Source of the DNA: Arenicola marina
Taxonomy: Eukaryota; Annelida; Polychaeta; Arenicolidae
Direction: 5' to 3'
Assembly: GCA_964019135.1 (NCBI GenBank)
Contig: OZ025260.1
Coordinates: 29,382,254-29,446,253, forward strand
Length of the DNA: 64,000 nucleotides
Shown here: in pieces, positions 22,846-34,660 of the stretch
Numbering within the stretch: position 1 is the stretch's first letter
Layout: the number at the start of each line of letters is the position of its first letter
Made by a program: the position numbers and the translations under genes
Notes under the pieces: model-generated
The model's input: only the letters and a program-made list of their open reading frames with translations
Told to the model about the DNA's origin: nothing
Database searches by the model: none

Positions 22846-24045
22846 CAACATTCACTCAGTTGCGGTATTTCGTGGGTGAAAAGACTTGTCACCTCAGAAG
22901 GAGCGTGGCAAGACCTGTTCTCCACCACCGTCTGTAACGAGAAGTCACTGTGTTGGCAACTCGATCCAATATCTCTGAAGTGCTTTATGACCCTGTCGAA
23001 TCCATTTTGGAGTGATGTATTTAAAGCGTGGTACCCGTTTAGATCGATCGTGAACAGTACAGATGTCCGAACATATCCACTTTGGAACACGCACTTTCTA
23101 AGTCTCTCTAACCTTGTTAGCAGGAAAACTGAAAATAAAATTGCAGGGGTCATATTTTATAACGAAGTTATTGATGATATGGGTCGTGTTTTAGGATGGC
23201 AAGATTAATTTTGCAGATGTTTGCAGTTTAACCCATTCACTACCAGGAACCTGGAGAATAGAGAGGGGGTTAAAATTACAAGAGGTCGGGTGTACTGAAC
23301 TACATGCTGTGTTACAACGATTGATCCTTGAATTGCGTCCGGTGAGAAGTAATGAAACAAAGTGGGAAACATCGCTAGGGGCAAAATTTGCGCCTGAAGA
23401 ATGGAGAGGTTTATATACTGTTGCGAAATCAAGTACAGTCGATGAACGGCTCAGGAATTTCAATATAAGTTCCTTCAACGCTGTTTGTCCACTAATACTT
23501 ACCTTAGAAAATGTAATCTAGCAGAGGACGAGAGTTGTACGTTTTTGCAATAGTGCCGTTGAAACAGTTGAACATCTATTCTTTCATTGTCTATATGTGA
23601 AGCAACTGTGGCAATTTGGTTTGAGGCGCATTCCGGTTTTCACATATGGCCATTACTGTCCTTAACCACGGTAATGTTTGGTGTAAGCAAGTCTAAAGAT
23701 TATCGTCTACTAAACCATATTATAATCATTTGCAAAAGTTATATATTCTCTTGCACATGTACAGAAGTAAACCTCAGTGTACAGAATGCTTTAAGAACTA
23801 TAAGATACTACTATAATATAGAGAAATGTGTCATTCAGCATAAACCGTCTTACAGCCAACAGATATTTAGTGATAAATGGAAATGTCTTCAATTAATTAA
23901 TTAGTTTTTTATGTGGATAGATCCTCTCCTTGCAACGTTTTATTGCCTCGTATATGAATTATGTTCATGTATTAATGTATTGATATTACTTTTGTAGCGC
24001 ATGTCATGCGATCTTGTCACCATAAATGAATAAACATTAAAAAAC
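22846..24045 (+). pseudogene. 5'-truncated LINE ORF2 3' end (reverse transcriptase C-terminus)
   Basis: Several frames joined by frameshifts encode the C-terminal part of a non-LTR retrotransposon ORF2. An ISWVKRLV-GAWQDLF block lies at about 22865-22920, and NPFWSDVFKAW and YPLWNTHF blocks within 22999-23100. WETSLGAKFAPEEWRGLYT follows near 23360-23420, then EFQYKFLQRCL-TNTYLRKC near 23462-23512. A zf-RVT-type finger has Cys at 23536, Cys at 23546 and an EHLFFHC motif at 23570-23590. It is broken by one extra T in the run 23542-23546. The tail frame (23680-23901) matches the usual NHIIIICKSYIF-CTC end. An AATAAA at 24029 precedes an A-rich tail. The layout resembles the L1/Tx1-type branch, which I infer from general pattern. 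It is non-functional: stop at 23206 and at least three frameshifts. The left edge abuts the 20-bp array directly. Confidence 0.85.
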
Positions 24046-24059
24046 CAGTAAAAAAGCAG

Positions 24060-25012
24060 TATTTCAAAGAGAGACCTGATGATTTACTGTCCTTCTCCAG
24101 TCTGTCTCACGGCTTTCCCTCACAGTCTCTATCGCCGCGGCTTTGCCTGATGATCTAGTGTGACGTCACACGATATGTGCGGCCATGCTCTGTCAGCCAC
24201 TTAAAGGCCAAGTCATAGTCCGCCTACAAAACGCTGGTCCCCGGGTCTCCATCACAAAGCAACCTGGCTTCATTTCCGTGCCCCCGACACAAAACCTCCA
24301 ATGTAAAAGGCTCTCGCCCTTTCATTGCGGCTTTGGCACAGTGAGTGCCAACTCGCGTGACGGGCAATCTTAAGTTTGGCAGGAAATGAAGGGTTAGTTT
24401 TGCGAAAGCTGCGGTATTTATCTCGTGAAATAACCTTTCGGTTGTTTTGGGCATATAACGAACGTCAGCCGACGGGGTGTTAGTGGTTCTGGTTTGGGAG
24501 GGTAGCTGGTATCGGAGGCTGGCGGAGGGGAGGGTGGTAGGGGGTGGGGGTGGGAGGTAAGGGGAGGGGAGGGTGGGAGGTAGGGGATGGGGGGTACTTT
24601 CTGCAGAGAATGCAGTTGATGGCCAGTGTGAGTACGCCCGTAGCACTGACCCACTTGCCGACAATCCCCAGATTGCAATCTCCACTGTGGAATTATTAGT
24701 TACAGTCCCTTCCGTTATTAATCGAGACTTTTTTTTTGTTGCGGCAATAAATGTGTTGTGACTTAACAGCAACAATTTAAAGACAGACTGGCCGGCGACG
24801 GCAGGATAAAGACCGCGGCAGTGCCCCCCGCCCCCTCCACGCCCCCGCCCCCGCCCCTACACCCACCCCCATCCCCGACCGCACCTCGGGGTTTCGGAAG
24901 TTATCGCCCCTGGCTTGAGTCCTAGAAGAATATTGCGAAACATGAAAGAAAAAAAAAATTAATTTGATTTTGTGGTTTTATGTAACGTAAGTCCAAGCAT
25001 AGTAAAGACTAC
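24060..25012. other. Unique sequence, no gene recognised
   Basis: 24480-24600 is G-rich (GGGAGGTA-type runs) and 24820-24890 is C-rich. A 183-codon minus frame (24224-24775) crosses these low-complexity tracts and has a proline-rich middle forced by them. I do not call it. Confidence 0.4.
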
Positions 25013-25087
25013 TAACATTCTCTTTCTTAATCTTAACTCCTTGTTTATACAAGCAAAACACCTTTCCTAATCTTAGTCCCTTGTTTT
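25013..25087. repeat. Outlying pair of the 40-bp repeat family
   Basis: Two units of the CTTAATCTTAACTCCTTGTT type, related to the array at 26340-26570. They end directly at the transposon-like end at 25090. Confidence 0.65.
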
Positions 25088-25089
25088 TA

Positions 25090-25165
25090 CAGTCAGATCC
25101 TGTTAATCCGACACATTCGGTTACACAGGAATTTGTGTCGGATAACGAATATGTCGGATTAACAA
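25090..25165 (+). mobile_element. pogo/Tigger-like transposon end
   Basis: Begins CAGTCAGATCCTGTTAATCC directly after a TA, the target dinucleotide of the Tc1/mariner-pogo group. It contains inverted TTAATCCGACA (25103) and TGTCGGATTAA (25152) blocks. The general look is that of Tigger ends (CAGT...CCTC/G..TTATCCG). The opposite end was not found, so this is a solo end or an element broken by the insertion at 25254. Confidence 0.4.
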
Positions 25166-25253
25166 CTTCAGAAATGCCGGGTGTTGGTGTGACTTTCATG
25201 ACCCTTCGGCAATGGCCGATTGTATTTACCGATTATTATATTAAACCTGCTCA

Positions 25254-25490
25254 AGCGCGTTTTTTTATTCTCAACAAATATGAAACCTCAACAAGTTTAC
25301 TTCAACTTCGTCAACAAGTTCAACCTTGTTGACACATTGGTTTACATCATGACATCAACATATTTAACGGAAACCCCAACACACAATAAACACCTTTTTT
25401 TTCTCCTCAACAGGTTTACGTTGAAGATTCTTCGACACAGCTTAACGTAAACATTAAACCTTCAACAGGGTGAGAATAAACAAACGCGCT
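25254..25490. mobile_element. MITE-like element, 237 bp
   Basis: The ends are 20-base inverted repeats with one mismatch: AGCGCGTTTTTTTATTCTCA at 25254-25273 and its near reverse complement at 25471-25490. Inner sequence continues with weaker inverted similarity (CAACAAG-TTTAC and GTTTACG-TTGAAG). No open frame. No clear target duplication. Confidence 0.55.
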
Positions 25491-25839
25491 CTATTATTAT
25501 CATAAGAGATTGTGCAAAGTACATTGCACACGGGTTTTGGCAGAATAATTCTATTATCTTTTTGCAAATCTGTCAAATGCTTCTGGTGTTTGGCACACAC
25601 AGTTGCATCACACACGGCGAACTCCAACGCAGTGCTGACAGCCATCTGTGCCTCTTTATGAGGTTTCGACATGAGCTGGTGACTCGTCGACAGCATCTTA
25701 GCGGAGTCACTCTGCCGTTGGCGGGGAGGCGAATGCGAGAATATCGGAGTATGTTAAAAAAATGTGTTATGTCACGCCTTTTGTCTTCATTATCTAGAAG
25801 AACGCACCGGAAAACAGACCTAGCGGTGTTTTATTAACG

Positions 25840-25965
25840 TAAATGTGCGTTATTTAAATAAAGAACTGCAAAACAGTGCATTCTTTTAGAAATGAACTGA
25901 AAAACTGCATTATTTTAATAATAAACTGAAAAACCGAGCATTATTTTAATAATGAACAATTTGTT
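25840..25965. repeat. Short AT-rich 30-bp tandem repeat
   Basis: About four copies of a GCATTATTTTAATAATAAAC-containing unit, spaced 29-31 bases apart. Confidence 0.75.
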
Positions 25966-26339
25966 AATATTGACTTCGCTAAGTGTCACGGTGCAATGAG
26001 CCGAGCCGAGCTTAACTGAGGCGAGCTGGCTGATGTTGTCAGAACTTGCCAATTTCAAATAATGGCATGCATAAGTCAAATGTTAAGCTCCAAGGGGGCC
26101 GGGGTTAGATCAGAAAGCTAAAAAAATATGGAAATTCGGCAGTTATCGATTGCATATATTTCTCATGCCGTCTATAAATGGGGGACCGTCTGACATTGTC
26201 ATGTCATGTCATGGCTGCAGCAGGTGTCACAAATGTGTTTAAGGGTGCAGGATAAATATGGTCGTTCTTCCATGTAAGGGCGAACCATTGTTTGTCCTTG
26301 TTTATAATAACGCACATCATTTCTTGCCAAAAACATACT

Positions 26340-26570
26340 GCCTTTCTTAATCTTAACCCATTGTTTACACTAATATACACGCCGGTCTTAATCTTAACCC
26401 CTTGCTTATACTAACATACCCCTTTTCTTAGTCCTAACCATTTGTTTATACTAACATACCCCTTTTCTTAGTCTTAACCATTTGTTTATACTAACATACC
26501 CCTTTTCTTAGTCTTAACCATTTGTTTATACTAACATACCCATTTTCTTAATCATAACCCCTTGTTTACA
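26340..26570. repeat. 40-bp minisatellite
   Basis: Five to six copies of a 40-base unit with TTTTCTTAGTCTTAACC and TTGTTTATACTAACATACC blocks. The middle three are almost identical. The same family appears as two units at 25013-25087, on the other side of the two transposon-like insertions, so one older array may have been split. Confidence 0.88.
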
Positions 26571-26921
26571 AATATAAGCTATATTGGTCACGTCCATTTT
26601 GAGACTCCCTTGAGACTCTCTAACTACTCGTGCGATGGAGTGGAACCTCGCCATGAAGTAATATTGACATTTCTTTGCTTTACATGTGACGCAGCAAGCG
26701 TGTTAAGGAGAACCACATCACTCAGATACGGCATGTCAATGTGTGTGAGCCCCCATCCACCACACGCCTACGCCTACCCCCTCCCCCCTCTCCTCGCCTC
26801 CTCTCGCGACAACTCGCTGTACGAATGCCATGGTTACATAACCGGCGATTCATAGCAGTGCATGTAATTTCATTCTGGGGCATTGCCACGACGGAACCGG
26901 TTTGTAGATTGTATTGTCTCT

Positions 26922-28617
26922 GCGGTAGGGCGGGTGGTGCCATGTTAAGGCCGACTCCGCGGGGTAGGCGGGTGGTGCCATGTTAAGGCAGACTCCGCGG
27001 GGTAGGCGGGTGGTGCCATGTTAAGGCAGACTCCGCGGGGTAGGCGGGTGGTGCCAAGTTAAGGCAGACTCCGCGGGGTAGGCGGGTGGTGCCATGTTAA
27101 GGCAGACTCCGCGGGGTGGGCGGGTGGTGCCATGTTAAGGCAGACTCCGCGGGGTTGGCGGGTGGTGCCATGTTAAGGCAGACTTCGTGAGGTTGGCGGG
27201 TGGTGCCATGTTAAGGCAGACTCCGCGGGGTAGGCGGCTGGTGCCATGTTAAGGCAGACTCCGTGAGGTAGGCGGGTGGTGCCATGTTAAGGCAGACTCC
27301 GCGGGGTTGGCGGGTGGTACCATGTTAAGGCAGACTCCGCAGGGTAGGCGCGTGGTGCCATGTTAAGGCAGACTCCGCGGGGTAGGCGGGTGGTGCCATG
27401 TTAAGGCAGACTCCGCGGGGTGGGCGGGTGGTGCCATGTTAAGGCAGACTCCGCGGGGTTGGCGGGTGGTGCCATGTTAAGGCAGACTCCGTGAGGTTGG
27501 CGGGTGGTGCCATGTTAAGGCAGACTCCGCGGGGTAGGCGGCAGGTGCCATGTTAAGGCAGACTCCGTGAGGTAGGCGGGTGGTGCCATGTTAAGGCAGA
27601 CTCCGCGGGGTTGGCGGGTGGTACCATGTTAAGGCAGACTCCGCAGGGTAGGCGGGTGGTGCCATGTTAAGGCAGACTCCGCGGGGTAGGCTGGTGGTGC
27701 CATGTTAAGGCAGAATCGGCGAAGTTGGCGGGTGGTGCCATGTTAAGGCAGACTCCGCGGGGTAGGCGGATGGTGCCATGTTAAGGCAGACTCCGCGGGG
27801 TAGGCGGGAGGGTAAGGCAGACTCCGCGGGGTTGGCGGGTGGTGCCATGTTAAAGCAGACTCTGCGGGGTAGGCGGGTGGTGCCATGTTAAGGCAGACTC
27901 CGCGGGGTAGGCGGGTGACGCCATGTTAAGGCAGACTCCGCGGGGTAGGCGGGAGGGTAAGGCAGACTCCGCGGGGTGGGCGGGTGGTGCCATGTTAAGG
28001 CAGACTCCGCGGGGTAGGCGGGTAGTGCCATGTTAAGGCAGACTCCGCGGGGTAGGCGGGTGGTGCCATGTTATAGCAGACTCCGCGGGGTTGGCGGGTG
28101 GTGCCATGTTAAGGCAGACTCCGTGAGGTTGGCGGGTGGTCCCATGTTAAGGCAGACTCCCTAGGGTAGGCGGGTGGTACCATGTTAAGACAGACTCCCT
28201 GGGGTATGCTGGTGGTGCCATGTTAAGGCAGACTCCGTGGGGTTGGCGGGTGGTGCCATGTTAAGGCAGACTCCGCGGGGTAGGCGAGTAGTGCCATGTT
28301 AAGGCAGAGTCCCTGGGGTAGGCGGGTGGTGCCATGTTAATGCAGACTCCGTGAGGTAGGCGGGTGGTGCCATGTTATGGCAGACTCCGCGAGGTAGGCA
28401 GGTGGTGCCATGTTAAGACAGACTCCGCAGGGTAGGCGGGTGGTGCCATGTTAAAGCAGACTCCAAAGGGGTAGGCGGGTGGTGCCATGTTAAGGCAGAC
28501 TCCGCGGGGTAGGCGGGTGGTGCCATGTTAAGGCAGACTCCAAAGGGGTAGGCGGGTGGTGCCATGTTAAGGCGGACTCCGCGGGGTAGGCAGGTTGTGC
28601 CATGTTAAGGCGGACTA
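26922..28617. repeat. 38-bp minisatellite, about 44 copies
   Basis: The unit contains GGCGGGTGGTGCCATGTTAA followed by GGCAGACTCCGCGGGGTA. The rare GTACCATG variant occurs at 27317 and 27621, 304 bases apart, which is exactly eight units within matching surroundings. Truncated units (GGCGGGAGGGTAAGG) occur at about 27805 and 27950. The right end decays into unique sequence near 28620. Confidence 0.96.
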
Positions 28618-29190
28618 CATGACGGGTGAATGACTTGGCTGTGTCAGCACTGGTCAGCAAGGGGCAGAGATTTGGCGAATCCTGAGCCAAATCCACGATA
28701 GATCCCTCGTGAAGGTCCTGGCTTCGTCTGGACTGGTCTAGCACTCTGCCATTGGTCAGCTTATCTTTTTTATCCGCGACCTGACGTGCCAAGCAAAGAA
28801 TCTCTTTGATTGGCTGTGATTGGCTTGATATCCGGACGTGTTTGTGCGGGAATGGAGGGGCGGGTGTGGAGTGGGGGTTGAAAAAAAGGGTAATTAAAAG
28901 TCATAGAATGGAAGCGACGCTGCTATATAATTAACTTCCGTTGAGTGTTAATAGAATCCTGCGGACTCCGCAGGGCGATAACGTTCAGACCCCGTCCAGA
29001 CCCCGTCCAGACCCCGTTTCACCATTTCTGTGCCCGTATGTCGACGATTGTAAAGCCTGAAACTTGACAGAATCAGGCAACACGAAATGTTTTTTATCAA
29101 TATAGATGCGCAGGTTGACTGCTGCGTGCTTGGGTCACACAACTCCTTCACAATCACCGCGCAATAGGCCGTCTCTGACTGCCACCCCCC
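28618..29190. other. Unique sequence, no gene recognised
   Basis: Contains three tandem copies of CAGACCCCGTC at about 28987-29018. A 100-codon minus frame that runs into the 38-bp array is not recognisable. Confidence 0.4.
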
Positions 29191-29197
29191 CCCCCTT

Positions 29198-29360
29198 CCC
29201 CCGACCCCCCATTCACCTCCTCCTACTCCGGGTACGGGCCCAACCTTCCCATCCCCGATTCGCCCACCTCCCCCCCCCTTCCTCCGACCCCCCATTCACC
29301 TCCTCCTACTCCGGGTACGGGCCCAACCCTTCCCATCCCCGAGTCGCCCCCCCCCCCCCC
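29198..29360. repeat. 83-bp tandem duplication, C-rich
   Basis: The segment with ATTCACCTCCTCCTACTCCG is present at 29211 and 29294, 83 bases apart and nearly identical except for C-run lengths. Confidence 0.85.
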
Positions 29361-30510
29361 CCCGAGGATCCCAGCCCCAGAAATATGGTCCCCTAACGGT
29401 CGGAGTGACCATAAAGAGACGAGCATACTGGACGTCTCTCTGCGCCGCGGGGGGGGGGGGGGGGAGGGGGGGGGGCGCCACCGGCCCTCAGGGGTCGCTT
29501 AAATTAGATTAAGCCATTGGCCGCGTTTTATCGCTTTGATCTGGCAAGTCGTTTATAACAGCCGCTGTGACCATAAGGAAGCCATGGCGACGCCCCTCTA
29601 GCCCCTTCTCCACCCCCCCCCCTCTGGCCCCTTCTCTGCCCGCACCCCCTCCCGCCCATTCACCGCGCCGCTGGGGGCAACTACACCACCACCCCTCCCC
29701 ACACCCCACCCGACACTCCACCCCAACAACCCTCCGCACAGACCACCCCACAGGGCGCCCCATAAGCTTATAATATGGTGTGCCTGACCCCACCCCAGCC
29801 CACTCCACCCCGCCCCGCCCCGCCCCGCCCCGCCCCGCCCCGCCGCCCACACCACCACAGCCTGCCGACGAAATGGAAATAAACCGAAAGATTTTCTGAA
29901 GCATTTCAGGAGGAAATATTACTCAAAAGCAATTCTGTTGATCGTAAAGCAGCAACACGGCCAGCAGTGTGCGACGTGGCGAGTGTTATCATGTCGCTGT
30001 TTTCTGGCTCGACCTCAGAATAATACAATGAATATGAGGCTTGAATATTAAAATTCATGGGTATGGCGGTCTGCGGATCAATAAACTCAATATTGCACCC
30101 GTCGGACTTCCATATATTTTTCCGCTCAAAATGTAATTGTTAAAAACCTTTTGACGGCAATGATGAAAGGTCCCTGTTTCTTTTTTCTATGAGATCGGAA
30201 TCGCTCAGATATTTCTGCCTTTAGGATAATTTAATATGATGCGATTATCGATTCTGGTGAATTAACATGGAAGATGAACAGATACGATGGATCTATAGGT
30301 TTATATAAAGAGCCAACTTTACTGGATCACGTTTCATAAAATGCTGTTCAGCAAACACAATACCAGTAAATATTGTAATCCATTTAGCATGAACATTTTA
30401 TTAAATTTTTCGTTAAAACATATAGGATAACTTCAACTATACACTATATGCACAGCATAAGCAGTGTATCATTGACAAATAATCAAGATTTATCTTGGTT
30501 ATTAACGATG
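29361..30510. other. C/G-rich tracts then AT-rich unique sequence
   Basis: G and C runs at 29340-29480, C-rich sequence at 29600-29850 including a CCCCG pentanucleotide run at 29808-29844, then AT-rich unique DNA. The 131-codon minus frame across 29509-29904 is G/R/A-rich because of the tract and is not called. Confidence 0.45.
29808..29844. repeat. (CCCCG)n microsatellite
   Basis: About seven uninterrupted copies of a CCCCG pentanucleotide. Confidence 0.9.
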
Positions 30511-30746
30511 GAGTCCGTTATTAAAGCCATTCAAACAGCAATTTGCTATCCGCATTATGATATTGAAAAACGTTTTGGAGAAACGTCCTGGGCACATTAT
30601 CCGACTGCGTTAATGTCAATTCGATTCGAAGTCCGTTATTAAAGCCATTCAAACATCAATTTGCTATCCGCATTATGATATTGAAAAACGTTTTGGAGAA
30701 GCGTCCTGGGCACATTATCCGACTGTGTTAATGTCAACTCGATTTG
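30511..30746. repeat. 118-bp tandem duplication
   Basis: GTCCGTTATTAAAGCCATTC occurs at 30513 and 30631, and the full 118 bases that follow match with only a few differences. The two copies are recent. The junction at 30631 reads directly from one into the next. Confidence 0.92.
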
Positions 30747-31840
30747 AAAGACCCCCATAAAAACGAAAATGAAAATATAGATCAGAGCAAATTTGACCAA
30801 TTGTTGGTTTAAGATGTCCGTAACAAACACTTGTATATATAATATGCGTGTCAGGCCAGTAAAGACCATATTTGAGAATTCCACAACTCATGAATATTGT
30901 TTCTATTCAATTGCCAGTCAGAAAAATACACGATCCGGTTTTCGCATACGTTGTAAAGTAGATCTTTCCAGGACTATCAAGTACTATCAACGATTTCATG
31001 GGGCTTTTGAGCTACTATAGAGCTCGACGCCCATGGTACATATAGATGTATTCAATATCCATATATGGCAATGAAGAAAAGGCAAAAGACACCTTGTATA
31101 CCAACCGGGGCGTGTCTATCAGGTTCTTATTATGTAACACTTTGTTGAATAAACGAATCCATCCATTCTACACTTGGCTCTCATTCAGCTGGGCTTAATT
31201 TCAAAGATTTATGCACAAAAATACCTTATTTTTTATGAAGGTTGCGTGTTTACTTGCCAGTGGTCTACTCCAGGCATATGAAGCTGGTGGATGTTGTACA
31301 ATCGTATCGTAATCGTAATGATTTTTACAACTGCCAATTAAACAAAAAAAGCGATACTCATCTTCAACAAGATGGTCCTCATGTTTCAAACAAATCATGC
31401 ATACCCTGCCTCCCGCTTTCTATGGCCAAACAATGTACAGAACACCTACACCTGGCCAAGGCACTGCTCTGCTTAACCTCTCTGCGCGTCCTATATGATA
31501 CGATACGATACGAAGTAAATATCTTAAAATAATTAATTAAATAATGTAATAAATAATTAAATAATAATAAATTGCCATATCAACACTTTGATGACTACAC
31601 AATAATTTAAGCCACACTTTCCCATATGATATCCACCGGTTTGTCCAATACATCAATGCAATACATACGTTGTGATACATTAAGAACCAAAGTCTTTAAA
31701 AAATGATCTGCCGAAATATTGCTACTTAATCCCAGAAAATATGGCCACTAGGGGTCGCGATTGAGGGCGGTAGACGAGTCGGTGTCATAAATCCTTGTTC
31801 CTTTCCTCTCCACCTTAACAGCTCACTGGCATAACTCCTG
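30747..31840. other. Unique sequence left of the 50-bp array
   Basis: No gene or element recognised. A partial CTCF-like core (CCACTAGGGGTCGC, one mismatch) lies at about 31746-31759. Confidence 0.4.
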
Positions 31841-34660
31841 GTTAGCCGTGTGGCCCCTGTATACAGGCCTGAGCAGTCACAGGGACCGCGATTAGCCGTG
31901 TGGCCCCTGTACACAGGTCTGAGCAGTCACAGGGACTCCGATTAGCCGTGTGGCCCCTGTACACAGGCCTGAGAAGTCACGGGGACTGCGATTAGCCGTG
32001 TGGCCACTGTAGACAGGTCTGAGCAGTCTCAGGGAACCCCTGTACACATGCCTGAGCAGTCACAGGGACTGTGATTAGCCGTGTGGCCCCGGTACACAGG
32101 CCTGAGCAGTCACAGGGACTGCGATTAGCCGTGTGGCCCCTGTACACAGGCCTGAGCAGTCACAGGGAACCCCTGTACACATGCCTGAGCAGTCACAGGG
32201 ACTGTGATTAGCCGTGTGGCCCCGGTACACAGGCCTGAGCAGTCACAGGGACTGCGATTAGCCGTGTGGCCCCTGTACACAGGCCTGAGCAGTCACAGGG
32301 AACCCCTGTACACAGGCCTGAGCAGTCACAGGGACTGCGATTAGCCGTGTGGCCCCTGTACACATGCCTGAGCAGTCACAGGGACTGCGATTAGCCGTGT
32401 GGCCCCGGTACACAGGCCTGAGCAGTCACAGGGACTGCGATTAGCCGTGTGGCCACTGTAGACAGGTCTGAGCAGTCACAGGAACTGCGATTAGCCGTGT
32501 GGCCCCTGTACACATGCCTGAGCAGTCACAGGGACTGCGACTAGCCGTGTGGCCCCTGTATACAGGCCTGAGCAGTCACAGGGACTGCGATTAGCCGTGT
32601 GGCCCCTGTACACAGGCCTGGGCAGTCACAGGGCCCGCGATTAGCCGTGTGGCCCCTGTACACATGCCTGAGCAGTCACGGGGACTGCGATTAGCCGTGT
32701 GGCCACTGTACACAGGCCTGAGCAGTCACAGGGACTGCGATTAGCCGTGTGGCCACTGTACGCAGGCCTGAGCAGTCACAGGGACCGCGATTAGCCATGT
32801 GACCCCTGTACACAGGCCTGAGCAGTCACAGGGACTGCGATTAGCCGTGTGGCCCCTGTATACATGCCTGAGCAGTCACAGGGACCGCGATTAGCCGTGT
32901 GACCCCTGTACACAGGCCTGAGCAGTCACATGGACTGCGATTAGCCGTGTGACCCCTGTATACAGGCCTGAGCAGTCACAGGGACCGCGATTAGCCGTGT
33001 GGCCCCTGTACACAGGCCTGAGCAGTCACAGGGACTGCGATTAGCCGTGTGGCCACTGTAGACAGGCCTGAGCAGTCACAGGGACTGCGATTAGCCGTGT
33101 GGCCCCTGTACACAGGCCTGAGAAGTCACAGGGACTGCGATTAGCCGTGTGGCCACTGTAGACAGGCCTGAGCAGGCACAGGGACTGCGATTAGCCGTGT
33201 GGCCACTGTAGACAGGCCTGAGCAGTCACAGGGACCGCGACTAGCCGTGTGGCCCCTATACACAGGCCTGAGCAGTCACAGGGACTGCGATTAGCCATGT
33301 GGCCCCTGTACACAGACCTGAGCAGTCACAGGGACTGCGATTAGCCGTGTGGCCCCTGTATACAGGCCTGAGCAGTCACAGGGACCGCGATTAGCCATGT
33401 GGCCCCTGTACACAGGCCTGAGCAGTGACAGGGACCGCGATTAGCCGCGTGGCCCCTGTACACATGCCTGAGCAGTCACAGGGACCGCGATTAGCCATGT
33501 GACCCCTTACACAGGCCTGAGCAGTCACAGGGACTGCGATTAGCCGTGTGGCCCTTGTACACAGGCCTGAGCAGTCACAGGGACTGCGATTAGCCGTGTG
33601 GCCCCTGTACACAGGCCTGAGCAGTCACAGGGACTGCGATTAGCCATGTGGCCCCTGTACACAGACTTGAGCAGTCACAGGGACTGCGATTAGCCGTGTG
33701 GCCCCTGTATACAGGCATGAGCAGTGACAGGGACCGCGATTAGCCATGTGGCCCCTGTACACAGGCCTGAGCAGTGACAGGGACCGCGATTAGCCGCGTG
33801 GCCCCTGTACACATGCCTGAGCAGTCACAGGGACCGCGATTAGCCATGTGACCCCTTACACAGGCCTGAGCAGTCACAGGGACTGCGATTAGCCGTGTGA
33901 CCCCTGTACACAGGCCTGAGCAGTCACAGGGACTGCGATTAGCCGTGTGGCCACTGTAGACAGGCCTGAGCAGTCACAGGGACTGCGATTAGCCGTGTGG
34001 CCCCTGTACACAGGCCTGAGCAGTCACAGGGACCGCGATTAACCATGTGGCCCCTGTATACAGGCCTGAGCAGTCACAGGGACCGCGATTAGCCGTGTGG
34101 CCCCTGTACACAGGCCTGAGCAGTCACAGGGACTGCGATTTGCCATGTGGCCCCTGTACACAGGCCTGAGCAGTCACAGGGACTGCGATTAGCCGTGTGG
34201 CCACTGTAGACAGGCCTGAGCAGTCACAGGAAAACCCTGTACACAGGCCTGAGCAGTCACAGGGAATGCGATTAGCCGTGTGGCCCCTGTACACAGGCCT
34301 GAGCAGTCACAGGGACTGCGATTAGCCATGTGACCCCTTACACAGGCCTGAGCAGTCACAGGGACCGCGATTAGCCGTGTGGCCACTGTAGACAGGTCTG
34401 AGCAGTCACAGGGACTGCGATTAGCCGTGTGGCCCCTGTACACAGGCCTGAGCAGTCACAGGGACCGCGATTAGCCGTGTGGCCCCTGTACACAGGCCTG
34501 AGCAGTCACATGGACTGCGATTAGCCGTGTGGCCCGTGTACACAGGCCTGAGCAGTCACATGGACTGCGATTAGCCGTGTGGCCCCTGTATGCAGGCCTG
34601 AGCAGTCACAGGGACTGCGATTAGCCGTGTGGCCCCGGTACACAGGCCTGAGCAATCACC
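31841..34660. repeat. 50-bp minisatellite, about 56 copies
   Basis: The unit contains GATTAGCCGTGTGGCCCCTG, TACACAGGCCTGAGCAGTCA and CAGGGACTGC. Short units lacking the GATTAGCCGTGTGG part (AGGGAACCCCTGTACACA) recur at about 32035, 32168, 32300 and 34231. A three-unit block with AGCAGTGACAGG and CCCCTTACACAGG variants is repeated 349 bases apart (33421 and 33770), seven units less one base. No CRISPR-like spacers: neighbouring units are the same sequence throughout. Confidence 0.97.

Noticed and set aside
24224..24775. 183-codon minus-strand frame
   Set aside because: The central part is proline-rich because it crosses a G-rich tract. No domain or start context.
28490..28792. 100-codon minus frame entering the 38-bp array
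   Set aside because: Half of it is repeat translation and the rest is unrecognisable.
31841..34660. CRISPR-like array
   Set aside because: There are no unique spacers between repeats. The whole 50-base unit is repeated, and the context is animal DNA.
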